Source: Proluteimonas flavola
Lineage (GTDB): Bacteria; Pseudomonadota; Gammaproteobacteria; Xanthomonadales; Xanthomonadaceae
Direction of reading: 5' to 3'
DNA length: 64,000 bases
Assembly (NCBI RefSeq): GCF_021191705.1
Contig: NZ_JAIWPU010000005.1
Coordinates: forward strand, 267,151 to 331,150
Made by a program: the position numbers and the translations under genes. Position 1 is the first letter of the stretch. Each line of letters opens with the position of its first letter. This document shows, one piece after another, positions 1-7,400 of this stretch. The notes below the pieces were generated by a model. The model saw nothing but the letters and a program-made list of their open reading frames with translations, did no database searches and was not told the DNA's origin.

Positions 1-2
1 CG

Positions 3-470
3 TCTCCGTCTCCAGATCAAGATCAATCTTTGTCGACGGCTACGCCGACGACGGACCTGCTGGGAGGTAAGACCAGCACCGATGACCTGACGGCCAAGCG
101 CGCAGAGCGAATCGCGGCAGTCACCGAGGACGCCATCGCTGCGTACAACCGCATCCTCGGAAAGCCGCATGGCCTGCTGCGATCCGTTCGCCTAGGCGTG
201 GGCGTCGATACCCGTCGGGAGCAGGTCAAGCGCTGCCTGAAAACCGCTTCCGAGATCTGCCAAGCCCTGTACGGAGACACGAGGGTTACGCCGCAGTTCT
301 GGCAGGAGTACTTCGAGACCGCGGCTGACGACGACTTCCATAGCGGCAAGGGGCCGTATGCCGGCGACCACGAGAACTGGCGGCCTGACTTCGAGTTCCT
401 GACGAAGAAGAAAACCATGCTCAAGCTGTTCGAGCGTTCGGCCGACGGAGATTTGGAGGCCGCGGCATGA
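3..470 (+). CDS. C-terminal part of phage replication protein (O-like), partial
   Basis: The reading frame is open from the left edge, so this is the end of a longer gene; a TTG at position 30 is probably internal. The visible 146 or so residues are helical and charged, with aromatic residues near the end (RPDFEFLTKKK). Its stop overlaps the start of a DnaB-type helicase by four bases. Phage origin-binding or helicase-loading proteins (lambda O type) commonly sit directly before the helicase gene, and that context is the main reason for the call. The N-terminal DNA-binding part is outside the window. Confidence 0.55.
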   Translation, partial: SPSPDQDQSLSTATPTTDLLGGKTSTDDLTAKRAERIAAVTEDAIAAYNRILGKPHGLLRSVRLGVGVDTRREQVKRCLKTASEICQALYGDTRVTPQFWQEYFETAADDDFHSGKGPYAGDHENWRPDFEFLTKKKTMLKLFERSADGDLEAAA

Positions 471-1903
471 CGCACGACGACTACAGCCACGACGGGCTGC
501 GCGTGCCCCCGCAGGCGCTGGAGGCCGAGCAGGCGGTGCTGGGTGGCCTGATGTTCGGCACGCAGGCCAGCGAGCGCGCGTGGCACGAGATCAGCGACAT
601 GCTGGCCGAAGAGAGCTTCTACCGCCGCGACCACCAGCTGATCTGGCGGGCGATCAAGGCCCAGGTCGACGCCGGCAAGCCGACGGACTCACTGACAGTC
701 GGCGACTGGTTTGAATCGCAGGGCCTGGCCGAGCGCGTGGCAAACGGCGCCTACCTGACGGAGCTGGTCAGCGGCACGCCGTCGGTCGCGAACATCCGGG
801 CTTACGCCGAGATCGTGGCGGACAAGGCGCGGATGCGCGCCGTGATCGAGTTCGGAACCGAGCTCGTCGCCGCGGGTTACGACCCAGAGGGCCGCAGCAG
901 CATCGATCTGATCGGTGAGGCGATGACCCGAGCCTCCGGCCTGCTGACCGCGCAGCCATCGGAGTCGCAGCCGATTTCCACTGCGATCGACGCAGCGTTT
1001 GCCGAACTGGTCGAGCGGAACGAGAAGGGCGAAGGCATGGACGGCCTGGCGTCGGGCTTCGACGCCTTCGACGACATCCTCGGCGGACTGACGCCGGGTG
1101 TGCATTTCCTCGGCGGCCGGCCCAAGCACGGTAAGTCGACGTTCGCGCAGAACATCGCCGAGCACGTCGCACTGAAGCTGGGCAAGGCCGTGCACATCGT
1201 CATCCTCGAGATGACGGAGAAGCAGTACGCGAAGCGCGTTATTGCGTCGGTGGGGCGGGTCAACTCGCAGCGCATGCGCCGCGGCACGCTCGACGATATC
1301 GACTGGCAGTCGGTGTCGCGCACGGTTGCCCGCATGCGTGGCGCGCCGATCTACATCACGAAGCCAGGCTCGTGCCGCATCGAGCACATCTGCGCTCAGA
1401 TCCGGCGCCGTCACGCGATGACGCCGCTGGGCCTGGTCGTGCTCGACTACCTGCAGCTGGTCGAGATCGTGACGGCAAAGGGCGAGAACTACTCCGTCGC
1501 CGTCGGCCGTGTCACCCGTGCACTGGTGAACCTGTCGCAGGAGCTGGGCATCCCGGTCATCTGCCTGTCGCAGCTGAGCCGCGAGACCGAGAAGGAAGGA
1601 CGGCCGAAGCCGTCGCATTTGCGCGATTCCGGCTCGATCGAGGCCGACGCTGAGTCCGTGATCTTCGTGTACCGGGAAGAGGTCAACAAGCCGGATTCAG
1701 AATACCGCGGGACCATCGAAGTCATCGTGGCGTTGAACCGCAACGGCGCAGGCGGCTCCTGCCGGCTGCTGTTCGACGGCGCCCAGTACCGGTGCGAGCC
1801 GCTGCCGGAGTACTGGCGGCCCGAGCGCAGCGAAGAGCAGGACGACAAGCCGAAGCGATCGCGCGGCTTTGGTAGCGCCGGGCGCGACAGGGCGGCCGCC
1901 TGA
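467..1903 (+). CDS. Phage replicative DNA helicase, DnaB-like
   Basis: Hexameric 5'-3' helicase that would unwind the phage replication fork. The N-terminal DnaB domain covers about residues 14-115 (PPQALEAEQAVLGGLM). The RecA-like C-terminal domain has a Walker A at about 216-224 (GRPKHGKST), a Walker B at about 323 (VVLDYLQLV) and the DnaB signature around HLRDSGSIEADAE. At 478 residues it has normal family length. The ATG start overlaps the preceding stop (ATGA) and the next small gene starts inside its own stop, so it is translationally coupled in the early operon. A phage helicase of this kind replaces recruitment of host DnaB. Confidence 0.93.
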   Translation: MTHDDYSHDGLRVPPQALEAEQAVLGGLMFGTQASERAWHEISDMLAEESFYRRDHQLIWRAIKAQVDAGKPTDSLTVGDWFESQGLAERVANGAYLTELVSGTPSVANIRAYAEIVADKARMRAVIEFGTELVAAGYDPEGRSSIDLIGEAMTRASGLLTAQPSESQPISTAIDAAFAELVERNEKGEGMDGLASGFDAFDDILGGLTPGVHFLGGRPKHGKSTFAQNIAEHVALKLGKAVHIVILEMTEKQYAKRVIASVGRVNSQRMRRGTLDDIDWQSVSRTVARMRGAPIYITKPGSCRIEHICAQIRRRHAMTPLGLVVLDYLQLVEIVTAKGENYSVAVGRVTRALVNLSQELGIPVICLSQLSRETEKEGRPKPSHLRDSGSIEADAESVIFVYREEVNKPDSEYRGTIEVIVALNRNGAGGSCRLLFDGAQYRCEPLPEYWRPERSEEQDDKPKRSRGFGSAGRDRAAA

Positions 1904-2082
1904 TGGACGATCGCGCATTCCGCATCCACGTCGCACGCGTGCACCTCAACGAGTGCCGGGCGCGCCGGCATAGCCGCGCGAACCGGGATTTCTACTGGAT
2001 CCTGTTCGCGTCCGCGCAGAACGCGCGTCGCCAGGCTGCGACCATGCGCGCGGCCCCGGCGCAAGCGGGGCTGTTCGGATGA
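1903..2082 (+). CDS. Small conserved-context phage protein, 59 aa
   Basis: A 59-residue arginine-rich protein (MDDRAFRIHVARVH to AQAGLFG). The start codon overlaps the helicase stop (TGATG) and its TGA overlaps the next ATG, so overlaps at both ends support it as a real gene. No domain is recognised. The basic, aromatic composition (RDFYWILF) is compatible with nucleic-acid binding, but that is only inference. Function unknown, early replication region. Confidence 0.6.
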   Translation: MDDRAFRIHVARVHLNECRARRHSRANRDFYWILFASAQNARRQAATMRAAPAQAGLFG

Positions 2083-2696
2083 AGACCGATGCCGCCAAGA
2101 AGATCGCGCGCAAACGCGCGACGCGTCCGATCTACCTCAGGCCGATGCGTTTGGCCGACCCGACCGACGGTGTGGAGTACGCGGCATTCGTTCCGGCCAA
2201 TGCCATCGATCAGCGGCTGTGCCGCGAGCGGAAGTACAGCGTCAATCAGGAGTACCGGGCCGAGATCAAGGCTTCGCGGAACGTCGCCTTCCACCGGCTG
2301 GCGCACGCGCTGGGTCATCTGCTGGTCGACTCGGTGGACGACTTCGCCGGCCTGGACGCGCACGCGGCGTTGAAGCGAGTGCAGTTGGAGTCGGGCATCG
2401 CCTGCACGGTCGAAGAGCGGGACGCGCGCCCGGTGATCGACGCGGTGCTGGCGGCTGCTGAAGCGACGCTGGGGCAGGGCGCCGCGAAGGTGCTGGCCGG
2501 TGTGCTCCCGGTAATCGAGACGATCCCGATCAAGACGGCGCAGTCGCTAGCGTTCGACGCCATGGATGAAGACGAGTTCGCCGGATTCTTCACTGGCATC
2601 TGCGACCACATCGACGCGAACTACAGCAGCGTGATGACGGACAGCGTGCGGGCGGAATACCTGCTGATGACCGGTGGGCAGCGGAGGGCTGCCTGA
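2079..2696 (+). CDS. Phage early-region protein, possibly DUF1367-like
   Basis: 205 residues, unknown function. An N-terminal basic stretch (KKIARKRATR) precedes a mixed domain containing RNVAFHRLAHAL, which resembles the RNxxFHR segment I associate with DUF1367 proteins of lambdoid phages. I cannot confirm the family without a profile search. The C-terminal half is acidic and helical (DEDEFAGFFTGICDHID). It overlaps both neighbours (ATGA at the start, TGATG at the end) and lies before a Ref-like nuclease, so a role in phage recombination or replication is plausible. Confidence 0.6.
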   Translation: MKTDAAKKIARKRATRPIYLRPMRLADPTDGVEYAAFVPANAIDQRLCRERKYSVNQEYRAEIKASRNVAFHRLAHALGHLLVDSVDDFAGLDAHAALKRVQLESGIACTVEERDARPVIDAVLAAAEATLGQGAAKVLAGVLPVIETIPIKTAQSLAFDAMDEDEFAGFFTGICDHIDANYSSVMTDSVRAEYLLMTGGQRRAA

Positions 2697-3067
2697 TGCG
2701 CCGGGGCCGCTCCACGTCCAAGCCGACCCGGGAAGAGTCCGCGTGGATCGACACCGTGAAGCGACTCGGGTGCCTTTGCTGCAGAGCGCGCGGCTATCCC
2801 CATGACCCGGACGGTCCCGTGGTCGAAGCGCATCACCTGCTGTACGGCGGCATCCGGCGCGGCCACCTGCACACCGTGGGCCTCTGCGCCTGGCACCACC
2901 GCGGCCGCCTGATCGTTTACGGCTGGTCGCACGCCCAACACCGCCAATTTCTCGGTCCGTCTCTGGCCGAGGGAAGTGGCCCATTCCGCGTGGAGTTCGG
3001 CGACGACGAATCGCTGATGGCCGCGCAACACCGACTGATCGAAAAGAGCTCGAGGAAAGCAGTATGA
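2696..3067 (+). CDS. Ref-like HNH/RecA-dependent nuclease domain protein
   Basis: 123 residues with the layout of phage P1 Ref-type nucleases: a Cys pair early (GCLCCRARG, about 23-28), a metal-binding HH in EAHHLL (about 44) and LCAWHHRG (about 63). In that family the Cys/His residues bind structural zinc and form the HNH active site that cleaves DNA in a RecA-dependent way. The P1 protein has an extra N-terminal tail that is missing here. It sits in a run of overlapping early genes with a RuvC-like resolvase nearby, consistent with a recombination role. The activity is inferred from motifs only. Confidence 0.75.
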   Translation: MRRGRSTSKPTREESAWIDTVKRLGCLCCRARGYPHDPDGPVVEAHHLLYGGIRRGHLHTVGLCAWHHRGRLIVYGWSHAQHRQFLGPSLAEGSGPFRVEFGDDESLMAAQHRLIEKSSRKAV

Positions 3068-3234
3068 CGAAGCAACAGCATGAGCAGGCCCGGCTGGCCG
3101 GCGAGATGGCGCGGCGCGCGGGACGCGGTCGAGACAAGTGCCCGCTTTACGGCATGGGCGAGGAAAGCCAGAAGCTGCGCGAGGCTTGGTACGCCGGCTG
3201 GGACGCGGCCAACGAAGAGAGGGCTGCGGCATGA
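3064..3234 (+). CDS. Rmf/CrpP-like small protein, 56 aa
   Basis: A 56-residue protein with the pattern seen in ribosome modulation factor and CrpP proteins: an alanine/glycine-rich basic helix, the sequence CPLYGM near the middle and a final REAWYAGWDAA helix. In bacteria Rmf dimerises 70S ribosomes; CrpP relatives occur on mobile elements with debated roles. The ATG overlaps the stop of the nuclease gene and its stop overlaps the next ATG, which supports a translated gene. Whether it binds ribosomes is not shown by the sequence. Confidence 0.7.
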   Translation: MTKQQHEQARLAGEMARRAGRGRDKCPLYGMGEESQKLREAWYAGWDAANEERAAA

Positions 3235-3530
3235 GCGCGCATACGCCGGGGCCGTGGCAGTATGTTGCAACCGAATATCCGCGGGGATGGCTGATTGAAG
3301 CGCGCGACGGCACGTACACGATCGCAGTTGTCCGCGACGGTTCGGGATCGGTAGCGAATGAGGCCAACGCCCGCCTGATCGCCGCCGCGCCCGAGTTGCT
3401 CGAGGCGCTGATTCTCCTTGAGCGCGAGATGGTCGCCTCAGGAAACGCCAAGGCGGCTGACTACGGCTGGAAGCCAGCGATCGAGAAAACGCGCGCCGCC
3501 ATCGCCAAGGCTACCGGAGATGCCGCATGA
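3231..3530 (+). CDS. Phage hypothetical protein with NARLIAAAPELL motif
   Basis: 99 residues from the ATG at 3231, chosen because it overlaps the previous stop (ATGA); the frame is open further upstream but would then run through another gene. It begins MSAHTPGPWQYV and contains NARLIAAAPELLEAL. I know this combination from many small early proteins of temperate phages and prophages with no assigned function. A compact beta domain followed by helices is likely. Confidence 0.75.
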   Translation: MSAHTPGPWQYVATEYPRGWLIEARDGTYTIAVVRDGSGSVANEANARLIAAAPELLEALILLEREMVASGNAKAADYGWKPAIEKTRAAIAKATGDAA

Positions 3531-3985
3531 AGGCCCGCCCCGTGAGTTCCGCCATCGTCGAGTGGCTGGAAGCAAACCCTGGCCAGCACACGGCGAGCGA
3601 CATCGCGCATGCACTCGGCCACGCGCGCGGCACCGCCGGATACAAGGCGATCGGTCGCACGGTGTGCCGCCTCGATGACAACGGCGCGGTGAACAGCGGT
3701 TGGGTCAACGGCAGCACGAAGCATTTCAGCTTCAGGAAGCCGCTGCAGTCGGCCGCGCCCCGTGTTGAGCCGATGGTGCTGCACCGTCACCGGTCATCCT
3801 CGCTGGCCGGCCTGATTCCGGCGCCGGTCGGCCGCGTGCGCAGCGCAGAAATGGCGTCGCGGCCTGCTGATCGTGCAGAGACGGTCGCTGAGTTCCGCGC
3901 GCGCGGCGGCAAGGTCGAGCACGTGCAGGGCTTCGAGGCGGTGCGTCCGCACGTGACTCGGCCGGCGTGGAGAAACGCGGCATGA
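3527..3985 (+). CDS. Phage winged-helix-like DNA-binding protein
   Basis: 152 residues. The first 70 look like a winged helix: SSAIVEWLEANPGQHTASDIAHALGH reads as two helices of a helix-turn-helix, followed by CRLDDNGAV and a beta hairpin ending KHFSFRK. The second half is basic and probably less ordered (HRHRSSSLAG, DRAETVAEFRARGG). It overlaps both neighbours by four bases. A regulatory or replication-accessory role is inferred from fold and context only. Confidence 0.6.
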   Translation: MKARPVSSAIVEWLEANPGQHTASDIAHALGHARGTAGYKAIGRTVCRLDDNGAVNSGWVNGSTKHFSFRKPLQSAAPRVEPMVLHRHRSSSLAGLIPAPVGRVRSAEMASRPADRAETVAEFRARGGKVEHVQGFEAVRPHVTRPAWRNAA

Positions 3986-4494
3986 CGGCCCTGCGCGTGA
4001 CGTTCGGAATCGACCCGGGGCTGAGCGGCGCTGTCGCCACGCTGATCGATGGGGAGCCCGGCCCGATCCTCGACATGCCGGTGGTCCAGGTCGGCGATTG
4101 GCGCGAGGTCGATGCCGCATCGCTGGCCGAATGGATTCGCCTGATCCGCGCGCAGCACCCAGGCGCTGACTTCTCGGCATGCGTGGAGAAGGTGAGCGCA
4201 CGCCCCGGCGACGGCGGCACCAGCGCGTTCCGGTTCGGCGAGGGGTACGGGCAGATCAAGGCGGTGCTCGGGGTCCTCGGCTTCTTGGACTACAGCCGCT
4301 CGATTCCCGCTGTCTGGAAGCGGCACATGGGCCTGATCGGCACGGACAAGGATGCCGCCCGGCTGCTGGCAATCCGCCGGTTCCCGAGCGCCGCGCACCT
4401 GCTGCAGCGGAAGAAGGATTCCGGCCGCGCCGACGCGCTGCTGCTGGCGCTCTGGCACGAGAACACCCAGATGCACGGGAAGAACGCCGCATGA
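3982..4494 (+). CDS. RuvC-like Holliday junction resolvase
   Basis: 170 residues with the RNase H-like fold of RuvC. The first catalytic Asp lies in FGIDPGLSG near the N terminus, a Glu in CVEKVSARPGDG (about 69) and the terminal acidic pair in KDSGRADALLLAL (about 150-160). Phage resolvases of this type trim branched DNA before packaging. The ATG at 3982 overlaps the previous stop and is preferred to an in-frame ATG at 3967 inside that gene. It is shorter than cellular RuvC, as is common in phages. Confidence 0.85.
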   Translation: MTALRVTFGIDPGLSGAVATLIDGEPGPILDMPVVQVGDWREVDAASLAEWIRLIRAQHPGADFSACVEKVSARPGDGGTSAFRFGEGYGQIKAVLGVLGFLDYSRSIPAVWKRHMGLIGTDKDAARLLAIRRFPSAAHLLQRKKDSGRADALLLALWHENTQMHGKNAA

Positions 4495-4934
4495 GCATGG
4501 AGTCTGTGGCAGCGCTGGCGCTGCATATGGCGCATCGCGCCCACGCCGGGCAAGTCGACAAGGCCGGCCAGCCCTACATCGAGCATCTGGCGCGTGTAGC
4601 CGCAGCGGTCAATGACGACCCCGAGGCAGAAGCGGTGGCGTGGCTGCACGACGTGCTCGAGGACCAGATTGCGTGGTGCGACGCGCATGCCTTCGAGTTC
4701 GTGGCCCTACCGCTGAATATCCTCGAAGCGGTGGCTGATCTCACTCGTGCGGCCGACAAGTCCGAGGCCTTCTACTACTGGAGGATCCGGCATAACCCGC
4801 TGGCGCTGCGCGTGAAGCTGGCCGACATCGCCGACAACAGCGACGAGGCGAGGCTGGCGATGCTCGATCCGGCGGTGGCTGATCGTCTGCGGAATAAGTA
4901 CGCCGCCGCTCGCGTGGCGCTGGGGGTTTCGTGA
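4491..4934 (+). CDS. HD-domain phosphohydrolase (SpoT-like HD fold)
   Basis: 147 residues making up one HD domain. Seen: the first His in MAHRAHAGQ, the HD pair in AVAWLHDVLED (about 47-49) and the late Asp/Asn in KLADIADN. This spacing matches the hydrolase half of RelA/SpoT and of small alarmone hydrolases, which act on (p)ppGpp or other nucleotides with Mn2+. No synthetase domain follows. It overlaps both neighbours (ATGA, then GTGA) inside the early operon. Substrate is unknown; nucleotide-pool or alarmone control during infection is inference. Confidence 0.8.
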   Translation: MSMESVAALALHMAHRAHAGQVDKAGQPYIEHLARVAAAVNDDPEAEAVAWLHDVLEDQIAWCDAHAFEFVALPLNILEAVADLTRAADKSEAFYYWRIRHNPLALRVKLADIADNSDEARLAMLDPAVADRLRNKYAAARVALGVS

Positions 4935-5185
4935 GGGAAAGCCTCAACCCAAGCAACCTGACCCGGCCCGAGTCGGCCACCGAGCAGCGCCTGAAGAAGC
5001 GCTACCGCGCAGCGATCAGAAAGCGCGGCCTGTGCGCCTTCTGCACCTGTCGGGAGACGACCTTCGGCGTCGCGCACTGCCGTGACCAGCCCGGCCGACA
5101 GATGGGCATGTGCCAGGACGACGGACGGCTGCCGGCGTTCCGGCTGGACGACACCACGATTGACGAGTTTCGGGAGGCCGCATGA
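4931..5185 (+). CDS. Small phage protein with Cys cluster
   Basis: 84 residues starting at GTG inside the previous stop (GTGA). It contains a CAFCTC cluster with further Cys/His residues (AHCRDQ, MGMCQDD), a pattern suggesting a small zinc-binding module. The start is basic (LKKRYRAAIRKRG) and the end acidic. No family recognised. The overlaps on both sides argue for a real gene. Confidence 0.65.
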   Translation: MRESLNPSNLTRPESATEQRLKKRYRAAIRKRGLCAFCTCRETTFGVAHCRDQPGRQMGMCQDDGRLPAFRLDDTTIDEFREAA

Positions 5186-5676
5186 ACGCGGAAGAGTTGG
5201 AGGACGCGCTGCGTGCCTGGGGCCGATGCTACGGCGAGGGCGGCGGATCGGAATGGCAGGAGGATCGCAGCCTCACCGGCGACAGCCCGCTCGCTGCCAT
5301 GGCCGGGAAGAAGGCGCAGGACAGTGCGCACGACTTCCGCAGCAGCGCGAGCCGGCTTGCTGCGATGGGATCGAACGGTCGACGCGCGCCGGATTGGTCC
5401 TGCGATCCTGTGCGCGCTACGGAAACGCGCAGCCATCGGCCGAGCTACGACCGGCGCGAAACGCCGACGGTCGTGCGCGTGCAGGCCGCGTGGCTTGCGC
5501 TGCGACGCTTCGATATGGCCGCGGCCGAAGTGCTGCGAGTGCACTACCAGTTGCGCGTGCTGTCCCGTGATGAGCGTGCGGAGAAGGTCGGGCTAAAGCT
5601 TTCGGCGTACAAAGACAGCCTGCGCGGTGCGAGGGTCTACATCGCGGGCAATATGGCCGGGCCGATAGCAGCATAG
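5182..5676 (+). CDS. Candidate late-gene regulator (Q-like antitermination protein)
   Basis: 164 residues. The C-terminal half (from about 100) is helical and reads like a sigma-4 or helix-turn-helix segment: AWLALRRFDMAAAEVLRVHY, then RDERAEKVGLKLSAYKDSLRGA. Phage antiterminators of the Q group and related late activators have this look, and the position is right: last gene of the early operon, directly before a promoter-like sequence and the lysis and structural genes. The N-terminal half is not recognised. No direct proof of antitermination is visible, so the name is a positional inference. Confidence 0.5.
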   Translation: MNAEELEDALRAWGRCYGEGGGSEWQEDRSLTGDSPLAAMAGKKAQDSAHDFRSSASRLAAMGSNGRRAPDWSCDPVRATETRSHRPSYDRRETPTVVRVQAAWLALRRFDMAAAEVLRVHYQLRVLSRDERAEKVGLKLSAYKDSLRGARVYIAGNMAGPIAA

Positions 5677-5704
5677 ATTTGGTACGGATGTCGCTAATTG
5701 CCAG

Positions 5705-5731
5705 TTGACACTCTGGTGTTACCTTTGTAAT
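5705..5731 (+). promoter_or_regulatory. Candidate sigma70-type late promoter
   Basis: TTGACA at 5705-5710 is a perfect -35 hexamer. TGTAAT at 5726-5731 matches five of six -10 positions with a 15-base spacer; the overlapping TAATCT gives 17 bases but fits less well. It lies in the only long gap (5677-5827) between the regulator gene and the next gene, where lambdoid phages place the Q-dependent late promoter. Confidence 0.5.
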
Positions 5732-5827
5732 CTACACACATCGGGTCGCAACGACCCACCGCACCGGACGGCATCCGGTCCTAGCCACGGACCCACCCGA
5801 TGGGGCCGGGCAAGAAGGAGAAAGACC

Positions 5828-6088
5828 ATGAACAACGCCATCTATTTCATCCGCGAAGCTCAGGGCAACTGGACGGCCTGCAGTGCGCAGACCATCGGCG
5901 CCGCGAAGCGCGCTGCGGTGCGCGGCAAGATTTTCCAGGGCACCGACGCATGGGTCGGTCGCGCGATCGGTAGCCGAATCGAGCCGATCGCGGTCAAGCG
6001 CGCTGATGCGCTGAACATGTCGGCGAAGGGTCGATGGGTCGAGCTGGACCCCGACAACGCGAGCGTCAGCGACTACGGCGTCATCTGA
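5828..6088 (+). CDS. Small phage protein, 86 aa
   Basis: 86 residues from the ATG at 5828, preceded by a good ribosome-binding site (AAGGAG about ten bases upstream). It starts MNNAIYFIREAQGNWTAC and probably forms a small beta-rich domain. Earlier TTG codons in frame lie within the candidate promoter and are unlikely starts. First gene after the late promoter candidate. Function unknown. A stem (CGCCCCG/CGGGGCG) follows at about 6096-6118 without a T-run. Confidence 0.7.
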   Translation: MNNAIYFIREAQGNWTACSAQTIGAAKRAAVRGKIFQGTDAWVGRAIGSRIEPIAVKRADALNMSAKGRWVELDPDNASVSDYGVI

Positions 6089-6136
6089 CCATCTGCGCCC
6101 CGGCCAACCGTCGGGGCGTCTCTACAAGGAGCCGTC

Positions 6137-6658
6137 ATGGCTGAGCGATTCACAATTTACGCGGGCGAGCCGATCGCAACGGTCCTCGCCGGCTACGAAG
6201 ACAACCGCAGCGGCAGGCTGAATCAGGTCGCGGCGGATTACACGCAGATGATCGTCTCGCTGGTGCCGCAGTTCACGGCGCAGCAGTGGCAGGCCCTGGC
6301 CGACGTCCTGGGCGACGGCGCGTTGCGAGACGAGCGTGGCTTGCGCTTTGCTTGGGCGAGCGTGGCCGATAGCAAGGCAGACGGAATCGGAGAAAAGTGG
6401 GGCATCGACGTGAATGCTCTGGCGGCAGTTGTCAGGCAACTCAAGCTGCCGCAGCTGATCGCACTGCGCGAGGTCCTCGCGCGCTACCGCAACAGCGAAG
6501 ACGGTAGCCACGAGAATCCGGGGGATTTGCTGCGCGCGTGCGGCGCTGATGTCACGGCCTCTGGGGCTTCTATCGTCGAATCCATCCGCGAACTCGAGCT
6601 GTCGGACGACGAGGCGCAGGCCATCCGTGCAGGGGCGGATGAGGCGCGGCGGGGGTAA
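6137..6658 (+). CDS. Unknown protein, 173 aa, MAERFTIYAGEPI family
   Basis: 173 residues with a strong Shine-Dalgarno (AAGGAG) before the ATG. It opens MAERFTIYAGEPIATVLAGYEDNRSGRLN, a start I recall from uncharacterised proteins of plasmids and prophages, possibly regulators, though I cannot name a function. The middle is helical and the end acidic (SIRELELSDDEAQAI). It ends in TAATG, overlapping the next gene by one base, so the two are probably one transcript. It sits between the late promoter candidate and lysis, an accessory position. Confidence 0.7.
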   Translation: MAERFTIYAGEPIATVLAGYEDNRSGRLNQVAADYTQMIVSLVPQFTAQQWQALADVLGDGALRDERGLRFAWASVADSKADGIGEKWGIDVNALAAVVRQLKLPQLIALREVLARYRNSEDGSHENPGDLLRACGADVTASGASIVESIRELELSDDEAQAIRAGADEARRG

Positions 6659-7155
6659 TGGCGGCGTCGATCGACGAGGGTTGCCCGATCTGCGGCGGCC
6701 CGATCCCTGAGCGGGCGCGCGGAAGCCGACACGGGCATCCGCCGAAGACTTGCAGCGAAGCATGCCGCAAAGTGCGGGCGTCGCGTCGCGAGCAAGAGCG
6801 CTATGCGCGCGTGAGGCAATCGAGCGCGTGGAAGGAGACGCGCGCGGCCTACATCGTCAAGCTCAAGCAGAGGATGGACTCCGACCCGGAGTTTGCTTTG
6901 ATATTTCGTGCCGAGGCGGCTGCGCGGACGCGGGAGTGGAATGCACGAATCCGCTCGATTGATCCGGCGCGGCACGAGCAGATGAAGGCGGAGAAGCGGG
7001 CGGAACGCGCTGCATGGCGGCAGCGCTTGGAAAGCGATCCCGGCGCGTGGGAAGCGCACAAAGCCGCGTGCCGAGCATGGTATGCGGGGCTGACTGACGC
7101 GGAGCGGGATCGTATTTTCTACGCGCCGAGGCGCATCCGCTTGACGCGCGGTTAG
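6658..7155 (+). CDS. Unknown protein with N-terminal zinc-finger-like motif
   Basis: 165 residues. The N terminus has CPICGGPIP and, about 20 residues later, KTCSEACRK, a four-Cys arrangement typical of small zinc ribbons. The rest is a highly charged Arg/Glu-rich helical rod with repeated RAAWRQR- and EAHKAACRAW-like heptads, probably coiled coil. Start overlaps the preceding stop (TAATG). No family recognised; nucleic-acid binding is a reasonable guess from the finger and basic charge. Confidence 0.65.
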   Translation: MAASIDEGCPICGGPIPERARGSRHGHPPKTCSEACRKVRASRREQERYARVRQSSAWKETRAAYIVKLKQRMDSDPEFALIFRAEAAARTREWNARIRSIDPARHEQMKAEKRAERAAWRQRLESDPGAWEAHKAACRAWYAGLTDAERDRIFYAPRRIRLTRG

Positions 7156-7260
7156 CCAAGGCGCATGATTCGCGTCATCGTGGCAAAGCTGCGACCAGGA
7201 CCTCGGCCAAGTGCCGGGGTTTTTCGTTTCCGGCCCTACCAGGCCGCTCCCGGGAGCCGG

Positions 7261-7323
7261 GATAGCCTGCAGCGGGCAGGCGAGAAGCCGCAGCCGCAGC
7301 CCCGTTCGACTCGGGGCGCCATC
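7261..7323 (+). other. tRNA-like element with intact T-arm, before lysis genes
   Basis: Lies in the 245-base gap before the endolysin. CCCCG (7300-7304), loop TTCGACT (7305-7311) and CGGGG (7312-7316) form a canonical tRNA T-arm. The following CGCCATC (7317-7323) pairs in five of seven positions with GATAGCC at 7261-7267, like an acceptor stem. A perfect six-pair hairpin GCCTGC/GCAGGC lies at 7265-7281. The 63-base length and missing anticodon arm exclude a working tRNA. Decayed tRNA, structural RNA or processing signal are all possible. Confidence 0.4.
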
Positions 7324-7400
7324 CACGCCCGTCAATCCCCAACCGGACCAAGTCGCTGAGCCTAGCCGGGCGCGGTGCGGGCACCTATTGCGAGACCATC

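Noticed and set aside
6096..6118. Terminator between 5828 and 6137 genes
   Set aside because: A seven-pair GC stem is present but there is no T-run, so it is not listed as a terminator.
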